Assembly (NCBI RefSeq): GCF_009938225.1
Contig: NZ_AP019658.1
Coordinates: forward strand, 310,001-374,000
Origin: Vibrio ponticus
Lineage (GTDB): Bacteria > Pseudomonadota > Gammaproteobacteria > Enterobacterales > Vibrionaceae
Length of the DNA stretch: 64,000 nucleotides
Reading direction: 5' to 3'
The number at the start of each line of letters is the position of its first letter. Position 1 is the first letter of the stretch. A program made the position numbers and the translations under genes. The notes below the pieces were generated by a model. It was not told where the DNA came from, ran no database searches, and saw nothing but the letters and a program-made list of their open reading frames with translations. Positions 53,756 through 63,109 of this stretch are shown piece by piece.

Positions 53756-53777
53756 AAAGCCCTTCGGGGCTTTTTTT
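53756..53777 (+). terminator. UUCG tetraloop terminator after the porin gene
   Basis: AAAGCCC-TTCG-GGGC(TTT) followed by T7 is a classic intrinsic terminator. It separates the glucanase-porin pair from the genes downstream, implying extra promoters beyond it. Confidence 0.92.
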
Positions 53778-53798
53778 ATGCCTAATTTAGAGGTTGTT

Positions 53799-55175
53799 AT
53801 GAAACGAATATCTATCCCTTTTGTTGCTTCTACTCTTGCTTTAATGATGGGCTGTGGTGGTTCATCTGATAGTCAAACGTCTACCCAGTTACCTAGTCAC
53901 ACGACGATCACGGCAATTGAACTTGCCCCACATGTCTATCCAGCAGGGTTTGAACGGTCACTGCAAGATAACATCGATTACTTTCTGGATGGCATCGGTG
54001 TCTCTAGCAGCACGCATTTGCCATACGACCACGTATTGGTTAACGGTGAGAATATAGCGGTCTCTTCTTACACTAACATTTCAACCATTGCTTTATATAT
54101 CAATGTCTTGATAGAAATGGTTGAAGCTAACGATGAGAAAGCGATCACTCGTTTAGAGCGAGTCTTGACACAATTAGAAGCCGCACCGAAGTGGCGTGGA
54201 TTGTTCTATTGGCTCTACCAATTTGAAAACCAGAAATTAGCCATTAATCAAGATGCGACGGCATCGGCTGTCGATAACGCAATTACGTCGTTTACTTTAG
54301 CTGGGCTAGTTGGCGCTTTTGAAAATCATAGTAATGAACGTTTAAACGCAATTGCAGCTCGGGCGGAACAACTACTGACGGCACAGCAAAGTGGTTGGGA
54401 AGCGCTTTATGATTCAACTAGAGGATTATTGAGGGCAGGTTGGAGCAATAAATCTAATGATTTTCTTGGGTACTACATCGATCGCAAAGCCAACGAAAGC
54501 CGCCTGGCGCCTCTTTGGGCGGTGTTAGTGAGCGAAGGGCGAGTGCCAACTACAGTGTTTGAAGATATGTGGTTAATGACGGGGAATGTGGAGCTTAATG
54601 GAAAAACAGTAAATCCACTACTGACTTGGGATGGTTCTTATTTCCAAGCTATGTTGCCAGCATTGTGGCTAGATGAGGCGAGTTTAATACCGGATTATCA
54701 GATAGTGACTGACTTTTCTCGTATCCATGCAACTTACGCTGACAAGTACAGTATTCCATTTGTTTCCGCTTCGGCTACCGTTGCTGACGGCTATGCCGCT
54801 TATGGTCTAGAAAGCGTCTCAGAAAGTTATCGTAAATTTGGTAATTCGATCGAGACAGGAACAACAGGTTCTCCGCATACTCTAGCGCTCTACTACATGA
54901 TAAATGAAACGGACGCCTTAAATCGTTTAAACAAACTTAAACAGGATAACCCGCAAATAGAAACCAGTGCTGGATGGGTTGATGCTATCAATGACCAAGG
55001 AGAAGTCTCTCGTAAAGTCATTGGTCTTGATCAGGGGATGTTTGTGGGTGCATTCATTGCTGAGTCTATACGTGGCAACGTTCATCGCTATTTAGCTTCA
55101 AGAAATTATCAAGCGACTCTGGAGTTAATGTATGACGACTTTGTTGCTGATGAAAACTTATCCGCTACCCCGTAA
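53799..55175 (+). CDS. Lipoprotein GH144-like endo-beta-1,2-glucanase (paralogue)
   Basis: The 458-residue precursor has a lipobox LMMGC at Cys19 and a Ser/Thr-rich spacer, so it is membrane-anchored. The catalytic domain parallels the secreted enzyme motif for motif: VDNAITSFTLAGLVGAF, LRAGWS, YYIDRKANESRLAPLWAVL, LLTWDGSYFQAMLPALWL, GTTGSPHTLALYYM and IGLDQGMFVGAFIA. The two are clear paralogues with different final locations. TAGAGG lies before the ATG. Surface placement of one copy and soluble export of the other would let the cell trim polymer and then shorter chains. An AACGTTTAAAC word lies inside the gene at 54337-54347. Confidence 0.72.
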   Translation: MKRISIPFVASTLALMMGCGGSSDSQTSTQLPSHTTITAIELAPHVYPAGFERSLQDNIDYFLDGIGVSSSTHLPYDHVLVNGENIAVSSYTNISTIALYINVLIEMVEANDEKAITRLERVLTQLEAAPKWRGLFYWLYQFENQKLAINQDATASAVDNAITSFTLAGLVGAFENHSNERLNAIAARAEQLLTAQQSGWEALYDSTRGLLRAGWSNKSNDFLGYYIDRKANESRLAPLWAVLVSEGRVPTTVFEDMWLMTGNVELNGKTVNPLLTWDGSYFQAMLPALWLDEASLIPDYQIVTDFSRIHATYADKYSIPFVSASATVADGYAAYGLESVSESYRKFGNSIETGTTGSPHTLALYYMINETDALNRLNKLKQDNPQIETSAGWVDAINDQGEVSRKVIGLDQGMFVGAFIAESIRGNVHRYLASRNYQATLELMYDDFVADENLSATP

Positions 55176-55255
55176 CACTAGATAAAGATCACGAAACGTA
55201 AGAGTAGTTGTATTTATAGATTGATTAAAAATCTCTGTATCGCTACCCTTTGTTG

Positions 55256-55267
55256 AAACGTTTAACA
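55256..55267. promoter_or_regulatory. LacI-type operator ahead of the ATPase gene
   Basis: AAACGTTTAACA sits within the near-palindrome TGTTGAAACGTTTAACA, 28 bases before the ATPase start. It marks a separate LacI-controlled promoter for the transport/phosphorylase genes. Confidence 0.72.
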
Positions 55268-55294
55268 TAGCTTTTGAATAGGAATAAAAAGCCA

Positions 55295-56410
55295 ATGGCA
55301 AAGGTTACACTCGAAGGCATCAATAAGGTTTATGACAACGGTTTCCACGCGATTCATGATGTAAGCTTAGACATCAAGGATGGTGAATTTATGGTGCTAG
55401 TTGGACCTTCAGGATGTGCGAAATCAACCATGCTGAGAATGGTTGCAGGATTAGAAAGCATTACCAGCGGTCAATTATCAATTGGTGACAAGGTGTGTAA
55501 TGACTTGCCTCCAAAAGACCGCGGTATTGCGATGGTTTTCCAAAACTATGCGCTATACCCACATATGACGACCTATGAAAACATGGCGTTCGGTTTGGAG
55601 ACAGCTAAGAAATCAAAACAAGAAATTGAACGTCGTGTTGCAGAAGCTGCTGAGCTACTAGAGATTACTGAGTTGCTCGATCGCAAGCCGAAGCAGATGT
55701 CTGGCGGTCAGCGTCAACGAGTGGCTCTCGGACGCGCAATGGTGCGCAAACCAGAGGTATTTCTTTTTGATGAACCGTTATCAAACCTTGATGCTAAATT
55801 GCGTGTATCAATGCGCATGCGTATTACGCGTTTGCACCAGCAGCTAAAGGATTCCGGTAGCCCTGCGACCATGATTTACGTTACACATGATCAGGTGGAA
55901 GCAATGACGATGGGTGACCGTGTATGCATTCTTAACAAAGGCAGTATCATGCAAGTTGATACACCGATGAACGTTTATCACAATCCAAAGAATCGCTTTG
56001 TAGCAGAATTTATTGGTTCGCCAGCAATGAATATGCTAGGTGGTAAAGTGGTTAAATCGGGCGATGCGGTTGGTGTTAACTTAGGTGGTAAAGTGCTAGA
56101 TCTGCCACAAGAGCGTCACGCACGAGCAGAAATGTGGCTAGATAAACCCGTTCATGTAGGTATTCGACCTGAGCATATCGCTGTGTGCAGCGAAAGTAAT
56201 CCCAATACGTTATCAGCGGAAGTTGAAGCGATAGAGGAACTTGGCTCGGAGGTATATATCCACCTTAATGTACTTGGTTGCCGAGTGGTATGTAAGCAGT
56301 CAGATCGAGAGCAGATCCCAGTGGTTGCAAGCCGTTGCTATATCGAACTATTCATGAGTAAGTGTCATCTGTTTGATGATGCGACTGACAACAATATTTT
56401 TTATTCTTAA
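55295..56410 (+). CDS. Sugar ABC importer ATPase (MsmX/UgpC type)
   Basis: The 371-residue protein energises the importer formed by the binding protein and permeases encoded further on. The domains are in order: Walker [59 protein letters not shown], and a C-terminal TOBE pair with VHVGIRPEHIAV. In Walker A the usual Gly before Lys is Ala, a tolerated variant in this family. The ATG at 55295 follows AGGAATAAAAAGCC; a TTG at 55274 is less likely. It precedes the phosphorylase gene. Confidence 0.9.
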   Translation: MAKVTLEGINKVYDNGFHAIHDVSLDIKDGEFMVLVGPSGCAKSTMLRMVAGLESITSGQLSIGDKVCNDLPPKDRGIAMVFQNYALYPHMTTYENMAFGLETAKKSKQEIERRVAEAAELLEITELLDRKPKQMSGGQRQRVALGRAMVRKPEVFLFDEPLSNLDAKLRVSMRMRITRLHQQLKDSGSPATMIYVTHDQVEAMTMGDRVCILNKGSIMQVDTPMNVYHNPKNRFVAEFIGSPAMNMLGGKVVKSGDAVGVNLGGKVLDLPQERHARAEMWLDKPVHVGIRPEHIAVCSESNPNTLSAEVEAIEELGSEVYIHLNVLGCRVVCKQSDREQIPVVASRCYIELFMSKCHLFDDATDNNIFYS

Positions 56411-56438
56411 TTTTTGCGGCGTCTGGAGAGTATTCGCA

Positions 56439-59400
56439 ATGTACCCACAAATTAATCAACCGGCACTGAATGTCGGTGGTGAAAAACTCAATATGACATT
56501 TAGCCCACAGGGCATGTTGGCTGCTATTCGCAGTGACAAACTGATGGTATCGCTATTTGAAACACCAACTGGTGAACACGCAATCAGCAATATTTACTTA
56601 CGCACATTTGAAAATGATGTGGTAACAGCAACGCCGTTGCTTTTTTTTAACCAACAAATTGAAACGTTTATACAGTCAAGTGGTCTACCTGCATGGCGCA
56701 CGACAACCGACGTATTCCAAGCCACTGTTGCAGTAAAAATTGTCGAGAATGCTTTCTTTTACGACGTTGAAGTGTTGAACACCAGTGGTAGCGATTTCAA
56801 CTACGATCTCGTTTACGGTCAAGACCTTGGCTTAGCTGATGAAGGCGCAGTGAAAACCAATGAAGCATACTGTTCACAGTACCTTGATCATGAGGTGTTT
56901 AATTCATCTGAGTGTGGTTTTACGTTATGTAGCCGCCAGAACTTACCACAAAGTTCAGGTAATCCTCGTATTCAACTTGGTTGTTTCAGCCCTATCGTTG
57001 GTTACAGTACAGATGGTTATCAATTCTTCGGTAAACAATTTAAGTTTACTGGTCAGCCAGCGGCGCTGGAACTGCGTGAACTAGCGAACGAAAAGTACCA
57101 ATATGAATTTGGCTATGTTGCTTTGCAAACTGCGCCAAGCATTGCTCAGCCAAACAAGGCAGCTATCCATACTTTTTATGCGATTGTGGAAGCCAATTGT
57201 TCTAGCTCTAACTGGACTCAACCCGTTGCGATGTCAACGATCGTTGAATTGCATGCCAAGGCTGGCTGCTCTCAACTCGAGTCAGCGCTGAAACATCAGC
57301 CCCAAGCAAAAGCGGCATACATCAATGGCGCAGAGCTTACTGAGCAAGAGTTAGTTGATTGGTTTGGCGATGAGCGACGTTTCGCTGAAAAGCAGGGCTC
57401 TGAATTGTTGTCATTTTTCTATGGCGACAGCCAATACGTGACGCTAGCAGCTAAAGAGCGCTATCTTGAGCGTGCAACGGGTCATGTCATCGCATCAGGC
57501 AACAATAAAGATTACCGCAACCCAATCATGAGCGCGACGCATTACATCTACGGTGTATTTAACTCGCAATTGACGCTAGGCAATACTTCTTTCAACAAGC
57601 TATTAGGTGTATGTCGTAACCCATTGAACCAGTTTGCTAACAGCGGTCAGAGAATTTGGGTAAAACAAGGCGAGCAATACCAAGTTTTGGGTATGCCTTC
57701 AGCATACGAAGTTGGTACTAACTACTCTCGTTGGATCTATAAATACGGCGATGGTTTCATTGAAGTACGCTCGTTTGCTTCTGCAGAATCGCCGCTCATT
57801 CAACTTGAGATTGCTACTCATGGTCTGAATTCTTTACTCGAAGTTGCAGTGTCTCATCAATTGGTGTTTGGCAATAACGAAGGTGAAAGCAAGATCTGTG
57901 TGAGCCAAGAAGGTAAAGGTTTCGTTGTTCGCGGTGAAAATGAACTGATTGGTAAGTTCGGTAAAGATCTAAGTTTTGCAATTGAGCCAAGTGCCGAGCT
58001 TAGCGAGTGCGATATCTTCACTAATCCAGAGACTAACTCTGCTGAATATCTAGTTCTTAAAGGTATTGTTAGCGATAAAGCTCGCATTGCTATTGGTGGC
58101 GAGTTTAACGGTGTGAATTCAAAAGGTAAGTGGGTTGATTTTGATGAAGAGACGGCAAAATGCCACTCTCAAGTCAATCAACTGACTAAAGGTTTCAAGC
58201 TGCATTTTGAAGCCGATGAATTGAACAGCCAACGTCTGAATGAGACGGTACATTGGTTTACACATAACGCCCTTGTGCACTACAGCACGCCGCATGGTTT
58301 AGAGCAATATTCAGGCGCGGCGTGGGGTACACGTGACGTATCGCAAGGCCCGTTTGAGCTGTTTATGTCGATGCAAGAGTACGCGAAAGCTCGCGACTTG
58401 CTTAAAGAAATCTATAGTCATCAGTATCAAGAAACCGGTACGTGGCCACAATGGTTTATGTTTGATCAATATGCGGCAATTCAACAAGAAGAGTCACATG
58501 GTGACATCGTTGTTTGGCCATTAAAAGCACTAGCCGATTACCTTGCTGTGACGGGTGACTTCGAATTGCTCAATGAAATGTTGCCATACACACTAGCGCA
58601 TCATGGCTTTGCGAAGAGTGAACAAACATACTCACTGTTTGCACACGTTGAACGCCAAGTTCAGCACATTATCGACAATCTAGTCCCTGGTACTTCACTC
58701 TCTTGTTATGGTGATGGTGACTGGGATGATACTTTGCAGCCTGCGAATCAGTCATTGCGTGAAAATATGGTTAGTGGTTGGACGATTCCGCTTACCTTAC
58801 AAGCATTGAAGGGCATGGTTACAGTGCTAGAAAAGAATGCATCACACGTTGAGTTCTCTGCGCAACTGGCGCAGTTGGCACAAGCAATGGAGCATGATTA
58901 CTACCACTACTTGATTAAAGATGACACCATCGCTGGCTTTATTCACTTTGATCGTGCCGAAAATGGCGAAGTGAAAGAAGTGGAATATTTACTTCACCCT
59001 GCTGATAAGAAAACAGGTATTAAGCATCGTCTGCTGCCTGCGAGTCGCTCAATTATCTCCGAGACATTCTCGCCGGAAATGGCGCACAGCCACATGGCAG
59101 TGATCAAAGATCGCTTGGTTCATCCGGACGGTGTGCGCTTGATGGATAAAATGGCTGAATATAAAGCGGGTGAACAAACGTATTTTAAACGTGCAGAGTT
59201 AGCGGCGAACCTGGGTCGTGAAGTCGGCCTGCAGTACTGCCATGCGCATATTCGTTTTATTGAAGCGTTATGTAAGCTGGGGGATGCAGAAGCGGTATTT
59301 GATAACCTGTACAAGATTATTCCTGTTGGTATTCAAGATGTGGTTCCAAATGCAGAGCTACGCCAGTCGAATGCATACTTCTCGAGCTCTGATGCCAAGT

Positions 59401-59810
59401 TTAACGACCGTTACATGGCTTACGATAACTTTGAAAAAGTACGCTCTGGTGAAGTGGCAGTGAAAGGTGGCTGGAGAATCTATTCAAGTGGTCCAGGGAT
59501 CTATTTAAATCAATTGATTAGTAGTGTGTTCGGTTTACGTTTCGACAACCATGATTTGGTTCTTGACCCAGTTATCTCGCCACGTTTGGGCAAGGTTGCT
59601 ATTGAATACGAAATCGAAGGTAAGTTGGTTAAACTGCTCATTTCACCACAACAAGGCAGTCATACACCTAAAACGATTAAACTGAATGGTCAAGACGTAC
59701 CATTTGAGTTAATGCCTAACCGCTATCGTTCCGGTGCGGCGTTGGTATATCGTAAGTGGTTGAATGAAAACTTAAATCAGAACGATAATTTACTTGAGAT
59801 TACTCTTTAA
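56439..59810 (+). CDS. GH94 1,2-beta-oligoglucan phosphorylase
   Basis: The 1123-residue cytosolic enzyme is in the length range of characterised 1,2-beta-oligoglucan phosphorylases (about 1110) and longer than cellobiose phosphorylase (about 800). The catalytic barrel has HWFTHNALVHYSTPHGLEQY, SGAAWGTRDVSQGPFELFM and SCYGDGDWDDTLQPANQSL, with the expected general acid Asp761. A C-terminal KGGWRIYSSGPGIYLNQLI segment follows. These are GH94 features as also seen in cyclic beta-1,2-glucan synthase. It would phosphorolyse sophoro-oligosaccharides to glucose-1-phosphate, saving ATP. The ATG at 56439 follows GGAGAG; no signal peptide remains with that start. Confidence 0.85.
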   Translation: MYPQINQPALNVGGEKLNMTFSPQGMLAAIRSDKLMVSLFETPTGEHAISNIYLRTFENDVVTATPLLFFNQQIETFIQSSGLPAWRTTTDVFQATVAVKIVENAFFYDVEVLNTSGSDFNYDLVYGQDLGLADEGAVKTNEAYCSQYLDHEVFNSSECGFTLCSRQNLPQSSGNPRIQLGCFSPIVGYSTDGYQFFGKQFKFTGQPAALELRELANEKYQYEFGYVALQTAPSIAQPNKAAIHTFYAIVEANCSSSNWTQPVAMSTIVELHAKAGCSQLESALKHQPQAKAAYINGAELTEQELVDWFGDERRFAEKQGSELLSFFYGDSQYVTLAAKERYLERATGHVIASGNNKDYRNPIMSATHYIYGVFNSQLTLGNTSFNKLLGVCRNPLNQFANSGQRIWVKQGEQYQVLGMPSAYEVGTNYSRWIYKYGDGFIEVRSFASAESPLIQLEIATHGLNSLLEVAVSHQLVFGNNEGESKICVSQEGKGFVVRGENELIGKFGKDLSFAIEPSAELSECDIFTNPETNSAEYLVLKGIVSDKARIAIGGEFNGVNSKGKWVDFDEETAKCHSQVNQLTKGFKLHFEADELNSQRLNETVHWFTHNALVHYSTPHGLEQYSGAAWGTRDVSQGPFELFMSMQEYAKARDLLKEIYSHQYQETGTWPQWFMFDQYAAIQQEESHGDIVVWPLKALADYLAVTGDFELLNEMLPYTLAHHGFAKSEQTYSLFAHVERQVQHIIDNLVPGTSLSCYGDGDWDDTLQPANQSLRENMVSGWTIPLTLQALKGMVTVLEKNASHVEFSAQLAQLAQAMEHDYYHYLIKDDTIAGFIHFDRAENGEVKEVEYLLHPADKKTGIKHRLLPASRSIISETFSPEMAHSHMAVIKDRLVHPDGVRLMDKMAEYKAGEQTYFKRAELAANLGREVGLQYCHAHIRFIEALCKLGDAEAVFDNLYKIIPVGIQDVVPNAELRQSNAYFSSSDAKFNDRYMAYDNFEKVRSGEVAVKGGWRIYSSGPGIYLNQLISSVFGLRFDNHDLVLDPVISPRLGKVAIEYEIEGKLVKLLISPQQGSHTPKTIKLNGQDVPFELMPNRYRSGAALVYRKWLNENLNQNDNLLEITL

Positions 59811-59816
59811 GAAATG

Positions 59817-59844
59817 AGGTTAATCCGGAAATCCGGATTAACCT
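59817..59844 (+). terminator. 12-bp perfect hairpin after the phosphorylase gene
   Basis: AGGTTAATCCGG and its exact complement close a 4-base loop six bases past the stop. The tail CCCGTATTTC is only partly T-rich, so it may be a terminator or an mRNA-stabilising hairpin. Confidence 0.6.
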
Positions 59845-59960
59845 CCCGTATTTCTAACGCTAATTCAGCAATAATTGTTGCTTAATGCGCTTTCTTGGTA
59901 GAATCGTTTCAACAAAACCAGTTGGCGGTTAATGATTCTAAACAAGGACATAATTTATAC

Positions 59961-60947
59961 ATGACAGTTACGATTAAAGATGTAGCCAAAAAAGCAAACG
60001 TGTCGATTGCGACCGTTTCTTATGCTATGAACGGAAGCACTCGTATCAGTGAAGCAACACGCAAGCACGTGCTTAGCGTTGCCGCAGAAATGAATTACGT
60101 AGCAAATAGCAATGCAAAACAACTCAAGCAGAAAAAGAGCAATGCTATCGGTCTATTCTTCAACTCATGGTTTGGTCCTATCTACAGTGAATTAGTGAAA
60201 GGTATTGAACAAGTATGTCATCAACATGGTTATGACCTAGTGGCATGCAGTATGTACGGCAATGAAAATTCGACTGCACATAAATACATTCGAGACAGAG
60301 TCGTTGACGGTGCCATTATTCTTACCAACTCGTTTGATGATGAGTTCTTAAAGGCTATAGCGAAAAAGGATTTCCCAATTGCAGTTTTGGACCGCGAGGT
60401 TTCAGGTCCACACATTTATAATATTTTGATTGATAACTTCGGCGGTGCGTTTGCTGCCACTAAAGCCTTGATCGCTTCTGGATGCGAAGAGATTTATTAC
60501 TTTGGTGGACCGAATGACTCATACGATGCTCAAAAACGCCTTGATGGATACATCTCTGCGCTTGGTTATTTCAAAATTGCTGTAAATGATGACTTGCTGG
60601 TTGAGAGTGACTTCACTGAGAAATCAGCGTACGCACAAATGCTCGAACTGCTCGAAAAAGGCAAACAGCCGAAAGCGGTTTTTGCAGCGAACGATGAAAT
60701 GGCTATAGGTATTATGCGTGCTGCAAAAGAGCACGGTATCAATATCCCTGAAGATATGAAGCTAGTCGGTTTTGACGATATACATATGGCTGAATTGATG
60801 ATTCCTAGGTTGACGACCATCTCCCATCAGAAAACAGGTATGGGTGAGTTAGCTGCACAAACATTGATTGATGCACTTAGCGGTGAAAAAGACCTGGAAG
60901 AATTACGCATCCTACCAACTAAGCTGATCTCGAGGGAAACTTTGTAG
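59961..60947 (+). CDS. LacI family regulator of the glucan locus
   Basis: The 328-residue regulator has a helix-turn-helix (TIKDVAKKANVSIATVSYAMNGSTRISEATR). The hinge helix NSNAKQLKQKKSNAIGLFF follows, then a periplasmic-binding-like sensor ending VGFDDIHMAELMIPRLTTISHQ. Repressors of this kind bind CG-centred palindromes; AAACGTTTAAAC words precede the lipoprotein, the GH144 gene and the ATPase gene. The effector is probably a sophoro-oligosaccharide or a product. A related word, GAATCGTTTCAAC, is at 59901-59913, suggesting autoregulation. The ATG at 59961 gives the standard N-terminus. The next gene starts nine bases on. Confidence 0.93.
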   Translation: MTVTIKDVAKKANVSIATVSYAMNGSTRISEATRKHVLSVAAEMNYVANSNAKQLKQKKSNAIGLFFNSWFGPIYSELVKGIEQVCHQHGYDLVACSMYGNENSTAHKYIRDRVVDGAIILTNSFDDEFLKAIAKKDFPIAVLDREVSGPHIYNILIDNFGGAFAATKALIASGCEEIYYFGGPNDSYDAQKRLDGYISALGYFKIAVNDDLLVESDFTEKSAYAQMLELLEKGKQPKAVFAANDEMAIGIMRAAKEHGINIPEDMKLVGFDDIHMAELMIPRLTTISHQKTGMGELAAQTLIDALSGEKDLEELRILPTKLISRETL

Positions 60948-60955
60948 GGTAGATC

Positions 60956-62203
60956 ATGAAGAAATGGTTAATCGGGTGTGCGCTTGCCCTTAGCTATCAA
61001 ACCTGTGCGGCGGCTGCCACTAAGTTAGAGGTGATGACGCCTGCAGGTAACTATATGAACTTCGTTCGTCAGGAAGTGATTCCTGAATTTAATAAACGCT
61101 TTCCTGACGTGAAAGTGGTGGTATCGAACGATGAGAACCTAGAGACACGTATGGCTGCCGGTGACTTGCCAAACCTCTATGCAGGGGTGTTTGGCTACCA
61201 ACCGGCTAAGTATGCCAAGATGGGGAAATTGGCATATTTTGATCAATTCGAAGGTTATCAAGAATTGGTTGAGCGTATTGATCCGGTATTTATGCGCAAA
61301 AATTTTGGTCGCAGCTACTACATTCCATGGAATGTGACCACCCAGCTAATGATTTATAACAAAGAGCTATTTCGTGAAGCGGGATTAGACCCTGAACAAC
61401 CGCCTAAAACTTGGGATGAGTTTCTTGTTGCGGCGAATAAAATAAACCAACTGCCGCCAAGATCCGATGGCAGCCCAGTCTATGGGACAGTGCTATGGAA
61501 TGACGTCCTATCGACGGGGAGCTGGTATTGGGGGATGCTTGCTCAGTTGTATTACAACTTCAACGGTGGTGAATATACCTTGTTAAACCGTTTTGGTACT
61601 CATCCCATTTTCGATAAGCAAGACGCCAATATGGCGACGTTTCTCTCGACTATGCAGCGAGTACAGCAGTATGCCCCACTTACTATGGAGAAGAGCTTTT
61701 TCTCAAGAAACATTGGTATGTGGCCACAGTTTGGTTTCGGTTGGAAAGCCAACTTGGCGGAAGCTGCGCAAAAGCCAATGGTGATTGGTGAAGATGTTGG
61801 GTTAGCGCCGATTCCAACTCTAAACAAAGGTGAGCAATCTTATTCGACGTTAGATGGTCGCGCACTGATGATCTTTAAAAGTGATCAAGAACTAGAGCAG
61901 TTGAGCTGGCAGTTTGTCCAAGTATTGATGGATGACGAGCTAAACCACAAAGCGAACATGACGCTTGGTCAGCTTCCAGCGTTGGTATCGTTGAAAGAGC
62001 GCCCTTATTACAAGAGTGCTGAGGCAAAACCGTTTGTGGAGCAACTTCCTTATACCATCATGAGTGAACCATTTGCACAGTCGGCAGATGTGGCCAATAT
62101 CATTTTGCAGCAATACTCCAAAGTAGTGTTGAAAAAAGAAGTAACACCTCAACAAGCTGTCGATGCAGCAAGTCAACAGGCTAAAGATATATTTAAGCAA
62201 TAA
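60956..62203 (+). CDS. Sugar ABC importer periplasmic binding protein
   Basis: The 415-residue precursor has a signal peptide (WLIGCALALSYQTCAAAA) and belongs to the family 1 solute-binding proteins. Segments are FVRQEVIPEFNKRFPDVKVVVSND, IPWNVTTQLMIYNKELFREAGLDPEQPPKTWDEF, and a Trp-rich central region (NDVLSTGSWYWGMLAQLYYNFNG) typical of oligosaccharide binders. The gene lies between lacI and the two permease genes. In Listeria the equivalent protein binds sophoro-oligosaccharides; the same is inferred here. Confidence 0.9.
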   Translation: MKKWLIGCALALSYQTCAAAATKLEVMTPAGNYMNFVRQEVIPEFNKRFPDVKVVVSNDENLETRMAAGDLPNLYAGVFGYQPAKYAKMGKLAYFDQFEGYQELVERIDPVFMRKNFGRSYYIPWNVTTQLMIYNKELFREAGLDPEQPPKTWDEFLVAANKINQLPPRSDGSPVYGTVLWNDVLSTGSWYWGMLAQLYYNFNGGEYTLLNRFGTHPIFDKQDANMATFLSTMQRVQQYAPLTMEKSFFSRNIGMWPQFGFGWKANLAEAAQKPMVIGEDVGLAPIPTLNKGEQSYSTLDGRALMIFKSDQELEQLSWQFVQVLMDDELNHKANMTLGQLPALVSLKERPYYKSAEAKPFVEQLPYTIMSEPFAQSADVANIILQQYSKVVLKKEVTPQQAVDAASQQAKDIFKQ

Positions 62204-62231
62204 TATATCAACGGATTAGTGTGGTAAAAAT

Positions 62232-63107
62232 ATGAAAAGAAATAATCTCATTATGGGATATGTATTCCTTGCACCTTGGATTATATATTTCACTGTTTTC
62301 TTGATGTATCCATTCTTCCTTTCTTTTGAAAGTAGTTTTTTGAATGTGAATATTTTACTTCCGGAAAATACTAAGTTTGTTGGTTTGGCAAACTGGATTT
62401 CTGTTGTAACAGATACGTTATTTTGGAAGTCACTATTCAACGTGTTATTTAACCAGGTTATATTTGTATTTCTGAGTTTTATTATTGGCTTGGGTTTAGC
62501 TTTGCTGTTAAATGAAATTAAATTCATGGCAAGCTTCTTTCGAACCATTATGTTCATACCAGTGATTACTTCGATTACGGTTGCGATGGTGATCTTTGAT
62601 TTTGTTTCTGGACCATCCGGTCCAGTGCAAAGTGCGATGGTCGAATCATCTATGTTAAGCGAGCCTGTTTTTTGGAAGTTTGAGCAATGGTTGCCAATGC
62701 CTGTGATTGCAGTGTTCAGCGCCTGGAAGTGGTTTGGTGTTCAGATGATCATTTTCCTTGGCGGTATTGCAAGTATTGATCGTTCTTTGTTTGAAGCTGC
62801 TGATATCGATGGCGCTTCGTGGTGGCGTAAAACGAGCAAAATCACACTGCCAATGATCATGCCGCAAATCATCTTTGTTATGACCATGAATATTATTAAC
62901 GGTCTACAGATGTTCATCGAAGTATTTATGAACTTTGATTTAAGTGGTGGTCCTTACCAATCAGCATTAACACCGGTTTTATATCTCTATCAAACGGGTT
63001 TTGAACAGATGAAAATGGGTGAGGCGTCAACGATAGGCTTGATGCTTGCTGCTGTTATTTACTTGTTAACCATGATGCAGTTGAAGATCACTAGCAAGGA
63101 AGATTAA
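62232..63107 (+). CDS. Sugar ABC importer permease, MalF-type
   Basis: The 291-residue membrane protein has six helices. The EAA loop FEAADIDGASWWRKTSKITLPMIMP near residue 190 is the contact for the ATPase. The opening MGYVFLAPWIIYFTVFLMYPFFLSFESSF is typical of the first permease of CUT1 importers. The stop codon is two bases before the next permease gene. Confidence 0.93.
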   Translation: MKRNNLIMGYVFLAPWIIYFTVFLMYPFFLSFESSFLNVNILLPENTKFVGLANWISVVTDTLFWKSLFNVLFNQVIFVFLSFIIGLGLALLLNEIKFMASFFRTIMFIPVITSITVAMVIFDFVSGPSGPVQSAMVESSMLSEPVFWKFEQWLPMPVIAVFSAWKWFGVQMIIFLGGIASIDRSLFEAADIDGASWWRKTSKITLPMIMPQIIFVMTMNIINGLQMFIEVFMNFDLSGGPYQSALTPVLYLYQTGFEQMKMGEASTIGLMLAAVIYLLTMMQLKITSKED

Positions 63108-63109
63108 CG

